A program made the translations under genes and the position numbers. From Microbacterium nymphoidis (GTDB taxonomy: Bacteria; Actinomycetota; Actinomycetes; Actinomycetales; Microbacteriaceae), in the NCBI RefSeq assembly GCF_021044885.1, contig NZ_JAJNOD010000001.1:744001-808000 (forward strand): DNA of 64,000 nt, read 5' to 3'. Positions 46,175 through 54,099 of the stretch are shown piece after piece. Within the stretch, counting starts at the first letter, position 1, and every line of letters begins with the position of its first letter. Below the pieces are notes generated by a model. That model had not been told where the DNA came from. It made no database searches and saw only the letters and a list, made by a program, of their open reading frames with translations.

Positions 46175-47796
46175 GCCTGCGGCGGCCGCTCGTCGGGCAT
46201 GCCCTTGTCCGGCCAGAACGACATGGCGCGCTCCGCGAGTGCGGTGATCGTGAGCGACGGATTCACTCCCGGATTGGCCGGAACCGCCGAACCATCGACG
46301 ACGAGCAGGCCGGGGTGCCCCCACGCGCGGTGATATTCGTCGACCACGCCCTCTGCCGGGGAAGAGGAGATCACCGCGCCGCCTAGGAAATGCGCGGTGA
46401 GGGGAATCCCGAACACCTCGGGCCAGCTGCCTCGCGCAGCCGCGGGTGCACCGGTGTGCTGGCGGATCTGCGCCGCGATGGCTTCGGTCGCGCGATGAGC
46501 TTCCGGCAGATACGAGGGGTTCGGCTGGCCGTGTCCCTGCCGGCTCGTCAGTACGAAGCGGCCGAACCGCCGGCGCAGCGACAGCGTCAGCGAGTTGTCC
46601 GCTGTCTGCATCACCAGGGCGATGATCCCCCGCTCGCTCCAGCGGTGGAGCGAGGCGAGGCGCAGTTCACGAATCGGATGACGCATCACCTTCCCCGCCA
46701 GCGCCAGGATGCGTCCCGCCAGGTTCCGGTCCCCGGGCACCAGTACCGTGGCGAGCATGCCCATCAGGTTGGAGCCCGGCCCGTAGCGCACGTTCTCCAC
46801 GTGCGTGCGCTCATCCACATGGAAGGAGGTCGTGATGGCCACACCGTCGGCAAGGCCCGCGCCCTCCGGCACGCGTGTGGCGACCGCGCCGTCGAGCGCT
46901 TCGGAGTTCGTCCGCGTGAGCCTGCCGAGCGCATCCGACAACCGCGGCAGCGAGCCCGCGGCTCTCATACGATGCAGGAGCTGCTGAGTCCCCCAGGTCC
47001 CCGCGGACACGACCACGTGTTCCGCCCGGATCGTCCGGCGTTCCCGAGCGAACCAGGCCCCGGTGCGCTGTGTGGTGACGAGGAAGCCCCCTGCGGAGTC
47101 CTCACGCACGTCGACCACGGTCCGCAGCGCTTCGATACGCGCACCGCGACGCTCCGCCAGGGCGAGGTAGTTCTTCACGAGCGTGTTCTTCGCGCCCACC
47201 CGGCAGCCGACCATGCAGTTGCCGCACAGCGTGCACCCGGTGCGATCCGGTCCGTCTCCGCCGAAGTACGGATCGGGTACCCGCACGCCGGGCATACCGA
47301 GGAAGACGCCCACCGGCGCTTGCCGGAAGGTGTCGGCCACGCCGAGGTCCGCGGCAGCGCCCGCCATGATGCGTTCCACGACGCCGGTATGGGGGTAGTG
47401 TTCGACGACGCCGAGCATGCGTCGCGCCGTCTCGTACGAGGCGTGCAGCTCGGCCTCCCAGTCCCGTCCCGCCGGCCACTGGGGATCGGCGAAGAACGCC
47501 GGCCCCGGCTGATAGAGCGTGTTCGCGTAGTTGAGTGATCCGCCTCCGACACCTGCGCCGGCGAGCACCATCACGTGCGGCAGCCGGTGAATGCGCTGCA
47601 CCCCGAAGCAGCCGAGCAGAGGTGCCCAGAGGTATCGACGCACGTCCCACGAGGTCTTCGCGAAATCTTCGTCCGCGAAGCGGCGACCCGCTTCGTACAC
47701 ACGGACGCGATAGCCCTTCTCCGACAATCGCAGCGCGCTCACCGCCCCGCCGAAGCCCGAACCGATCACGACTACGTCCTCATCGAACTCGGTCAC
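46171..47796 (-). CDS. GMC family oxidoreductase (cholesterol-oxidase-like)
   Basis: 541-aa FAD enzyme oxidising an alcohol or sterol-like substrate. FAD Rossmann motif VVIGSGFGGAVSALRLSEKGYRV is at the N-terminus, VLAGAGVGGGSLNYANTLYQP is the second FAD block, and GNCMVGCRVGAKNTLVKNYL follows. The C-terminal GHPGLLVVDGSAVPANPGVNPSLTITALAERAM is the GMC signature. The Cys-rich CTLCGNCMVGC is typical of the cholesterol-oxidase-like group. GTG at 47796 overlaps the diacylglycerol kinase stop by 4 bp. Confidence 0.9.
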   Translation of the reverse strand: MTEFDEDVVVIGSGFGGAVSALRLSEKGYRVRVYEAGRRFADEDFAKTSWDVRRYLWAPLLGCFGVQRIHRLPHVMVLAGAGVGGGSLNYANTLYQPGPAFFADPQWPAGRDWEAELHASYETARRMLGVVEHYPHTGVVERIMAGAAADLGVADTFRQAPVGVFLGMPGVRVPDPYFGGDGPDRTGCTLCGNCMVGCRVGAKNTLVKNYLALAERRGARIEALRTVVDVREDSAGGFLVTTQRTGAWFARERRTIRAEHVVVSAGTWGTQQLLHRMRAAGSLPRLSDALGRLTRTNSEALDGAVATRVPEGAGLADGVAITTSFHVDERTHVENVRYGPGSNLMGMLATVLVPGDRNLAGRILALAGKVMRHPIRELRLASLHRWSERGIIALVMQTADNSLTLSLRRRFGRFVLTSRQGHGQPNPSYLPEAHRATEAIAAQIRQHTGAPAAARGSWPEVFGIPLTAHFLGGAVISSSPAEGVVDEYHRAWGHPGLLVVDGSAVPANPGVNPSLTITALAERAMSFWPDKGMPDERPPQA

Positions 47797-48704
47797 CTCG
47801 ACTCCTTCCCCACCAACATCGTCAGGGCGCCCGGCAGGACGCTCACCCGGCACGCGCCCTGCGCGATCCTCTCGCCGTCCGCGTACACGACGAGATCGGG
47901 CGCCGACACCTCGATCGCGCGCGCCCGACAGCGATGGGCCTCCGGGCGATCGAGGTGAGTGCCTGCCAGCAGCCGCGGCAGCAGCAGGATCAGGCGCAAC
48001 ATCGACAGCGGTGCCACATGCACGACATCAAGCACGCCGTCGGCCGGGTCAGCACCGACGCACATCGGCATCCCGCCGCCGTAGCTCGCGGTGTTGCCGA
48101 TGGCGATGAGGGTGCCGGGCTGCTCGGTCACCGTCTCGCCGTTCATGCCGAGGCGGAACCGCATGGGGCGCACGCGAAGCACCTCGATGGCGATGGCCAG
48201 GAAGTAGCGGACCCGCCCGCGCGGATATCGAAGCCGATTCGTGCGCTCGCTGACCTTGGCATCGAAGCCGAGCGCAGCAATGGTGAGGAAGAGGCGTTGT
48301 CCGTCTACCGCCTCGATCACCCCGACATCGATCCGCCGCGGGGCGCCGCTGATCGCCGCGTCCGCCGCATTCTCAGGCGAATCGCGCGGGATGCCCAGCG
48401 CGCGAGCGAGGTCGTTTCCGGTGCCAGCCGGCACCAGGACGACGGGGGTGCCGTCGCTCACCAGGGGTTCCGCGAGGGCGGAGAGAGTCCCGTCCCCGCC
48501 GATGACCACCACTGCGTCCGGCGCGTCCGCCAGGAGCTCGATCAGCAACCGTCGCGCCTCAGACGCATCGTCGCCACGTCGTTCGCTCACCAGCGCGCCC
48601 CGGCGACGCAGATGTGCGACCGCCGCATCTCCGATGGCTGCGCCGCGGCCCTTGCCCGAGTGAGGGTTGACGAGGACCGCCACCCGGCGAGCGGGCTCAG
48701 TCAC
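47793..48704 (-). CDS. Diacylglycerol/lipid kinase (DAGK family)
   Basis: 303-aa lipid kinase phosphorylating diacylglycerol or a related lipid. The nucleotide-binding motif VVVIGGDGTLSALAEPL (GGDGT) is near residue 60, with VNPHSGKGRG at the N-terminus, PAGTGNDLARALGIP, and DGVLDVVHVAPL in the C-domain, all diagnostic of the family (PF00781). It overlaps the flavoprotein gene by 8 bp and the GMC gene by 4 bp, so all three are one operon. Mycobacterium tuberculosis Rv2252 has a comparable neighbour set. Confidence 0.92.
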   Translation of the reverse strand: MTEPARRVAVLVNPHSGKGRGAAIGDAAVAHLRRRGALVSERRGDDASEARRLLIELLADAPDAVVVIGGDGTLSALAEPLVSDGTPVVLVPAGTGNDLARALGIPRDSPENAADAAISGAPRRIDVGVIEAVDGQRLFLTIAALGFDAKVSERTNRLRYPRGRVRYFLAIAIEVLRVRPMRFRLGMNGETVTEQPGTLIAIGNTASYGGGMPMCVGADPADGVLDVVHVAPLSMLRLILLLPRLLAGTHLDRPEAHRCRARAIEVSAPDLVVYADGERIAQGACRVSVLPGALTMLVGKESR

Positions 48705-50313
48705 GATCCGCGACCAGGACGCCGGGGTTCAGCACCCCGGAGGGGTCGAGTTCCCGCTTGATCGCCCGGAGGATGCGCACACCGGTCTCGCCGATCTCAT
48801 CCACCAGCCAGGGGGCGTGATCGCGGCCGATGGCGTGATGGTGCGTGATGGTGCCGCCGGCGGACATGATGGTGTCACCGACCCGGCGTTTCACGGGCTC
48901 CCAGACCGCCAGCTGGTCACCGCGCACGCCCGCCAGCACCGTGAAGTACAGCGAGGCGCCTGTGGGGTAGACGTGCGATATGTGGCACATGATGAAGCTC
49001 TTCGCCCCCGCGGCGGCGAACCCCTCTCGGAGCGCGGCGGTGACGGCATCGCGCAGGCGATGCAGGTTCGCCCAGGTCGTCGCGGTCTCCAGCGTCTCGC
49101 AGAAGACCCCCGCCGCCAGCAGCGAGTCACGCAGGTACGGGCCGTCGAATCGGCCGTCCAGCCACTCCTGAGCGGCGGTCCGGCCCGAACTGGTGCCGCC
49201 GGCTGCGGAGAGAACGGCAGCGGTGCGTTCGCGCTGGGCGTCACTGTCCTCCCCCTCGAAGACCGTCACGGCGCTGGCACCACGAGCGAGCACCCGACCG
49301 ATCTTGCCCACCTGTGCGAGGCTGACGCCGGTCTCCGCCTCGTCCGACAGGCGGATGACGGTGGGTTGCGCGCCGCTGTGCACCACCCGGCGCAGCGCCT
49401 CCACGCCGGTGGTGAAGTCGGGGAAGGTCCACGACTCGACGATGCGCTCGGCAGGTATCGGATGCACGCGGACACGCACCTCGGTGATGACGCCGAACGC
49501 CCCCTCGGAGCCGAGGAAAACACGGATGAGGTCGGGCCCCGCGGCCGACCCCGGTGCGCGCCCGAGGGTGAGCTCGCCCGTCGGCGTGGCGACGCGGAGC
49601 CCGGTGACCATCGCATCGAAGCGCCCGTATCCCGCCGAGTTCTGCCCCGACGAGCGCGCAGCCGCGAAGCCGCCGATGCTCGCGTAGCGGAAACTCTGGG
49701 GATAGTGACCGAGCTCGAAGCCGTGCGCGGCGAGCAGCCGCTCGGCCTCAGGGCCGCGCGTACCGGCGCCCAAGGTCGCCTCCCGGCTCACGGGGTCCAG
49801 GGCGATGAGCCCGCTCAGGGAAGCGAGATCCAGCGCGATGACAGCGGAGTGCACTCCCCGCTCGGGATCCAGCCCGCCCACCACGCTGGTTCCCCCGCCG
49901 AACGGCACCACCGCGATGCCGATGTTCGCAGCTTCAGCCACGAGCCGCGCGACCTCGGGGTGGTCCGCCGGCCGAACCACCGCGTCGGGGACACGCTGCG
50001 CGCGCGCTCGACGCCGCAGCAGGTCGGGTGTCGAACGACCACCCGCGTGACGCAGTCGAGCCTCAGCGGTGACATCGACGCCGCCCGGGCCGACGATCCC
50101 CTCCAGCGCGACGCGCTGCTCGGGCGACAACCGCGACGGCTCCACCGCCACGTCCGCCAGCTCCGGTGCCGCGTCTGGCCGCTGCAGGCGGCCCAGGAGC
50201 GCAGGCAGGAGTGCCCGGACGGCGAGAGGAAGGCCGGTGGCCCGAGCAGGATCGCCCCACCCGTTCCAGAGCATCTGCGGATCGTCGGGGGTGGTTTCGC
50301 GACTCTGCTTCAC
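48697..50313 (-). CDS. FAD-binding oxidoreductase, alkyl-DHAP synthase-like
   Basis: 538-aa protein of the VAO/PCMH flavoprotein superfamily, closest in layout to alkyldihydroxyacetonephosphate synthase (AGPS). FAD domain: VPFGGGTSVVGGLDPERG (PP-loop) and FRYASIGGFAAARSSGQNSAGYGRFDAMVTGLRV. The C-terminal half contains HISHVYPTGASLYFTVLA and GTITHHHAIGRDHAPWLVDE, where AGPS has its catalytic His triplet. Neighbour GlpD makes dihydroxyacetone phosphate, the AGPS substrate type. Real reaction unknown. Confidence 0.85.
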   Translation of the reverse strand: MKQSRETTPDDPQMLWNGWGDPARATGLPLAVRALLPALLGRLQRPDAAPELADVAVEPSRLSPEQRVALEGIVGPGGVDVTAEARLRHAGGRSTPDLLRRRARAQRVPDAVVRPADHPEVARLVAEAANIGIAVVPFGGGTSVVGGLDPERGVHSAVIALDLASLSGLIALDPVSREATLGAGTRGPEAERLLAAHGFELGHYPQSFRYASIGGFAAARSSGQNSAGYGRFDAMVTGLRVATPTGELTLGRAPGSAAGPDLIRVFLGSEGAFGVITEVRVRVHPIPAERIVESWTFPDFTTGVEALRRVVHSGAQPTVIRLSDEAETGVSLAQVGKIGRVLARGASAVTVFEGEDSDAQRERTAAVLSAAGGTSSGRTAAQEWLDGRFDGPYLRDSLLAAGVFCETLETATTWANLHRLRDAVTAALREGFAAAGAKSFIMCHISHVYPTGASLYFTVLAGVRGDQLAVWEPVKRRVGDTIMSAGGTITHHHAIGRDHAPWLVDEIGETGVRILRAIKRELDPSGVLNPGVLVADRD

Positions 50314-50333
50314 GCGTTACAGTGTGACACATC

Positions 50334-50930
50334 ATGGAAAAACGTCAACCGGTTCTCGAACGCAGCACCGCTCGCTGGGACGAGACGCAACTGCAGATCC
50401 TCGACGCCGCCGAGCTCCTGATCACCCAGCGAGGTGTGGGCGGGCTCACCATCGCAGAGCTCGCTCGCACGTCGGGCTTCAGCCGCCCCACGGTGTACCG
50501 CAGCTGGCAGGGCGCGGACGATGTGGTTCGGGCGGCGCTGCTGAGGCGCGTCCTGGATCTGCTTTCCGGCTTCACCCCGGCCACCACGCGCGAGGAACTG
50601 GTGGCCGATGTGCTGGAGTTCGCGAGACGCTTCCGCGCTGACGCGATGTATACGGCGCTCCTCGAGCGCGAGCCCGAAGTGTTCACCCGCTACACGCTGC
50701 AGCGGTTCGGCAGCAGCCAGCTTGCGATTCTGGACTGGCTCGCCGAGTCGATCACCCGCGCCCAGGAACAGGGCTCGGTGCGTTCGGGGGACCCCGCAGA
50801 GATCGCCACCATGCTGCTCCTCATCACGCAGTCGGCGATCCTCTCCCATGGGACCGTCTCGGTCCTCCTCGATGCCGCGGCATGGCGACGCGAGCTGCGC
50901 TTCGCCCTGGACGGCCACCTCCGGCCATGA
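50334..50930 (+). CDS. TetR family transcriptional regulator
   Basis: 198-aa regulator with an N-terminal HTH (ILDAAELLITQRGVGGLTIAELARTSGFSRPTVYRSWQGADDVV) and a ligand-binding helical domain. It lies only 20 bp from the divergent flavoprotein start and is coupled to glpD by an ATGA overlap. It therefore sits between the two halves of the glycerolipid cluster and probably regulates both. A GTGTGACAC palindrome in the 20-bp gap may be its operator. Confidence 0.92.
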   Translation: MEKRQPVLERSTARWDETQLQILDAAELLITQRGVGGLTIAELARTSGFSRPTVYRSWQGADDVVRAALLRRVLDLLSGFTPATTREELVADVLEFARRFRADAMYTALLEREPEVFTRYTLQRFGSSQLAILDWLAESITRAQEQGSVRSGDPAEIATMLLLITQSAILSHGTVSVLLDAAAWRRELRFALDGHLRP

Positions 50931-52474
50931 CAGACCGCCGGGGATCCTCCGCGCTGCCCCACGCCGGCAGCCGCCGCCGCGCGCTGCAACATGCCGCAGA
51001 CGGCATGTGGGACGTCCTCGTCGTCGGAGGCGGAATCACCGGGGTGGGCGTGGCCCTGGACGCTGCCGCGCGCGGGCTTCGCGTCGTGCTGATCGAGGCC
51101 GAGGACCTGGCCTTCGGCACGAGTCGGTGGAGCTCCAAGCTCGTGCACGGCGGACTGCGCTACCTCGCGACGGGCGACTTCGCGACCGCGGTGGAGAGCG
51201 CGCACGAACGCCATCTGCTGATGACCCGGATCGCACCCCACCTGATCCGTTCACTCCCCCAGCTCATTCCGTTCGGCACAGCCGTGGATTGGAGACAGCG
51301 ACTCGGCGGAACGGCCGGCATGGCGATGGGCGATCTGCTGCGCGTGCGCGCAGGCACACCACGCAGTGTGCTGGCCCGGCCCCGCATGGTCCGCGCGACT
51401 ACGGCGCGCCGTCTTGCCCCCGCCCTGGATGAGCGACACCTGCGCGGCGGCGTGCTGGGCGCCGACGGCCAGCTCGTGGACGACGCCCGCCTCGTCGTCA
51501 CCGCCGCCCGGACCGCGACCGCCTACGGTGCCACGATCATCACCCGAACCCGCGCAGAGTACCTGCATCGTGACGGTGCCGTGGCGATCGATCAGCTCTC
51601 CGGCGAGCGTCTGGAGATCCGGGCGCGAGCGGTGATCAACGCCACCGGCGTGTGGGCCGGCGCGATCGACGACAGTATCCGTGTGCGTCCCAGTCGCGGC
51701 ACCCATCTGGTGGTGAGTGCGGCAAGCCTCGAACATCCGAGCGCTGCCGTAATGGTCCCCCACCCCGGCTCACTGAGCAGGTTCGTCTTCGCCCTGCCCG
51801 CCCAGCTCGGACGAGTCATCATCGGGCTCACCGACGAAGACGCGCCCGGACCCGTCGCCGCGACGCCGACGCCCACCGAGCAGGAGATCGACTTCCTCCT
51901 CGCGACGATCAATCCAGCGCTTCGCAGCCCGTTGCCGCGCGAGGCCGTCATCGGCGCGTTCGCCGGACTCCGTCCTCTCATCGACAGCGGCGCCAGAGGT
52001 GCGAGCGCCGACATTTCGCGGCGGCACATGGTGACCCTCTCGCCCGCCGGGTTCGTGAACGTGCTCGGTGGCAAGCTCACCACATACCGACGCATGGCGG
52101 AGGAAGCGGTCGACCTCGCGCGCGACACCTTCGGGCTCGCGGCGGGGCCGAGCGTCACGGCAGCACTGCCGCTCGTCGGCGCCACGGGCGCCACTCCCGG
52201 CGACACACCACCACAGCTGCGGCAGCGCTTCGGCGCGGATGCAGCGACCGTGCTCGCTATGGCACAACTCGGCAACCCGTCATCGATGATCGTGCCCGGC
52301 GTCGATGTCCTGCGCGCCGAGGTCGAATTCGCGGTGCGCGCCGAAGGTGCGCTGACCGCCGATGACGTCCTCGATCGCCGCACCCGCATCGGACTGGTTC
52401 CCGCCGACCGTGACGCCGCCGCCCCCGCCGTCGTGGAGCTGGTCGCCGAGACGCTCGCATCGCTCACACCCTGA
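50927..52474 (+). CDS. glpD: Glycerol-3-phosphate dehydrogenase (FAD, aerobic)
   Basis: 515-aa membrane-associated flavoenzyme oxidising glycerol 3-phosphate to dihydroxyacetone phosphate and passing electrons to quinone. FAD motif VVGGGITGVGVALDAAARGLRVVLIEA is at the N-terminus, SRWSSKLVHGGLRYL is the family signature, and AVINATGVWAGAID and GGKLTTYRRMAEEAVD follow. The ATG overlaps the TetR stop. M. tuberculosis glpD1 (Rv2249c) has a TetR gene, the AGPS-like gene and DAG kinase as neighbours in the same way, which supports shared function. Confidence 0.92.
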   Translation: MTDRRGSSALPHAGSRRRALQHAADGMWDVLVVGGGITGVGVALDAAARGLRVVLIEAEDLAFGTSRWSSKLVHGGLRYLATGDFATAVESAHERHLLMTRIAPHLIRSLPQLIPFGTAVDWRQRLGGTAGMAMGDLLRVRAGTPRSVLARPRMVRATTARRLAPALDERHLRGGVLGADGQLVDDARLVVTAARTATAYGATIITRTRAEYLHRDGAVAIDQLSGERLEIRARAVINATGVWAGAIDDSIRVRPSRGTHLVVSAASLEHPSAAVMVPHPGSLSRFVFALPAQLGRVIIGLTDEDAPGPVAATPTPTEQEIDFLLATINPALRSPLPREAVIGAFAGLRPLIDSGARGASADISRRHMVTLSPAGFVNVLGGKLTTYRRMAEEAVDLARDTFGLAAGPSVTAALPLVGATGATPGDTPPQLRQRFGADAATVLAMAQLGNPSSMIVPGVDVLRAEVEFAVRAEGALTADDVLDRRTRIGLVPADRDAAAPAVVELVAETLASLTP

Positions 52475-52570
52475 TCCGGGCTTGTGCCGGGCGCCGACCG
52501 CGTTCCGAATCCGGCGCGCCGACGTCGGCGTGGCCCGCTCCTTGCGGTGAACGCGCGGACCGGGATATTT

Positions 52571-52584
52571 TCGAACATGTTCGA
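52571..52584. promoter_or_regulatory. Perfect palindromic operator upstream of the second TetR gene
   Basis: TCGAACATGTTCGA is a perfect 14-bp palindrome 46 bp before the TetR start, in a 155-bp gap. It is probably this regulator's own site. It resembles an SOS box but the half-sites are only 2 bp apart, where LexA needs 4. Confidence 0.6.
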
Positions 52585-52629
52585 TTCACGGCGCGCGGGG
52601 CCCCTCGCAAACGCCTCCCGAGGAGCATC

Positions 52630-53292
52630 ATGATGTCCACCCCGAAGAGCGAGCGTACGCGGGCTGCGATCCGCGATGCGGCAATGGCGTCGTTCCGTCA
52701 GCGCGGCTTCGACGCCACCACCATCCGCCTCCTCGCCGACGAACTCGGGATGTCGGTCGGCAGCGCTTACTACCACTTCCCCAGCAAAAGCCACCTGATC
52801 CAGGAGCTCTATGTCGAGGTGCAGGCCGATCACCGCGCTGCAGCGGCGCCTCTGCTGGCACAGGAAACGAAGCTCGCACCGCGCCTCAGAGCGTTCCTGC
52901 ACACGGGCCTCGACCAGCTGGAACCATTCGGCGATCACGCCAGCGAGTTCGCCCTCGCAGCACTAGCACCGGGGTCGGACGCGAGTCCGCTCTCACCGGA
53001 GTCGAGCACAGCGCGCGAGAGCGTGATCGCGCTGCTGCGGGAAACGGTGGAGGGGTCGGCCGATCGTCTTCCCGCGGAGGTCGCCGAGCTGGCACCGCAG
53101 GCGCTCTACCGCATCTATCTGGCGCTCACCCTCGCCTGGGTGCAGGACACGTCTCCGGGACGGGCGCGGACTCGCCGCCTGATCGACAACGGCACACGCC
53201 TGCTCGCCGTCGCTCTGCCGGCGCTGAAGCTCCCGCCGGTGCGACGTGCGCTCCTCCCCCTCTTGGCGGACGTGGCCGAGCTCGGCGAGTGA
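52630..53292 (+). CDS. TetR family transcriptional regulator
   Basis: 220-aa regulator with HTH in residues about 10-55 (IRDAAMASFRQRGFDATTIRLLADELGMSVGSAYYHFPSKSHLI) and a C-terminal domain of the type seen in fatty-acid or xenobiotic responsive TetR proteins (DTSPGRARTRRLIDNGTRLL). It stands alone, and its target is most likely its own promoter and an unlinked operon. ATG at 52630 or 52633. Confidence 0.88.
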   Translation: MMSTPKSERTRAAIRDAAMASFRQRGFDATTIRLLADELGMSVGSAYYHFPSKSHLIQELYVEVQADHRAAAAPLLAQETKLAPRLRAFLHTGLDQLEPFGDHASEFALAALAPGSDASPLSPESSTARESVIALLRETVEGSADRLPAEVAELAPQALYRIYLALTLAWVQDTSPGRARTRRLIDNGTRLLAVALPALKLPPVRRALLPLLADVAELGE

Positions 53293-53409
53293 GCGAACAC
53301 TCGACCAACCACAGGTGAACGCTGGCTCGTACACACGAGTCACGCGTCGGCGGTACTACCCCAGCCGACATGATGGTGCTGTGCAGCAGCCCATCCCCCA
53401 GGACACCGC

Positions 53410-54099
53410 ATGTTCGACGCACTGAACGGACTCCTCTCCGGAAGCGGAGTGGCCACTCTCCTGAAGACGGGAACGGCAATCGCCGGCACCCTGCTGGTCA
53501 TCCCCGCGCTCATCAAGCTGTTCCTCGTCACCGTGGACGAAGGATCCGCGGCGATTCGCACCCGCAACGGCAAGCCGATCATCCGCCGAACCGACACGCG
53601 ACGCGGTTCCGCGGGCGATGTCGTCGTGCTCTCCCCCGGCAGCCACGCGGCGTTCCCGTTGCTGTGGTGGTACCGGATGATCGACGTTCGGACCCGCTCG
53701 ACCGATCTCCCGGTGCGCGAGCTCACGGGAGCCGATGGCTCACAGCACCGCGTGCACGCTTCCTTCGACTGGCGTCCGCTCCCGACGGGTCACGACCTCA
53801 GAGTCTTCGAGCTCGACGTCGTCAGCGTCAAGGAGCGAGCCGGCAACATCGTCAGTGCCGCACTGCGCGATATCGTGCGAAGCCTTCCCGGCCACGCCCT
53901 CCCGGTCAACGAGCTGCTCTCGCCCGCCGTGGTGGACGCATGCAGAGAACGCGTGCGCGCCGAGTGCGGCATCGAGCTGCTGCGCGTGATGGTCACCGGC
54001 GATGCCCTGACCGATGGCTACCTGCTCGCGACGGCGATGCGTGAGCGCGGCGAGGATTCCGCTGCGCTCACCTCCGCGATGCTGCCGAGCCTGCGCTGA
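53410..54099 (+). CDS. SPFH/band-7-like membrane protein
   Basis: 229-aa protein with one N-terminal membrane segment (LLKTGTAIAGTLLVIPALIKLFLV). A domain follows reading VDEGSAAIRTRNGKPIIRR..., VVVLSPGSHAAFPLLWWYRMIDVRTRSTDLPV and NIVSAALRDIVRSLPGHALPVNELLSPAVVDACRERVRAECGIELLRVMV. This is the pattern of SPFH (stomatin/prohibitin) domains, shorter than usual and lacking the C-terminal coiled coil. Its stop abuts the convergent dxs stop. Function unknown. Confidence 0.65.
   Translation: MFDALNGLLSGSGVATLLKTGTAIAGTLLVIPALIKLFLVTVDEGSAAIRTRNGKPIIRRTDTRRGSAGDVVVLSPGSHAAFPLLWWYRMIDVRTRSTDLPVRELTGADGSQHRVHASFDWRPLPTGHDLRVFELDVVSVKERAGNIVSAALRDIVRSLPGHALPVNELLSPAVVDACRERVRAECGIELLRVMVTGDALTDGYLLATAMRERGEDSAALTSAMLPSLR

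Noticed and set aside
52571..52584. LexA (SOS) box
   Set aside because: Half-sites GAAC and GTTC are 2 bp apart; LexA boxes of this phylum need 4 bp.
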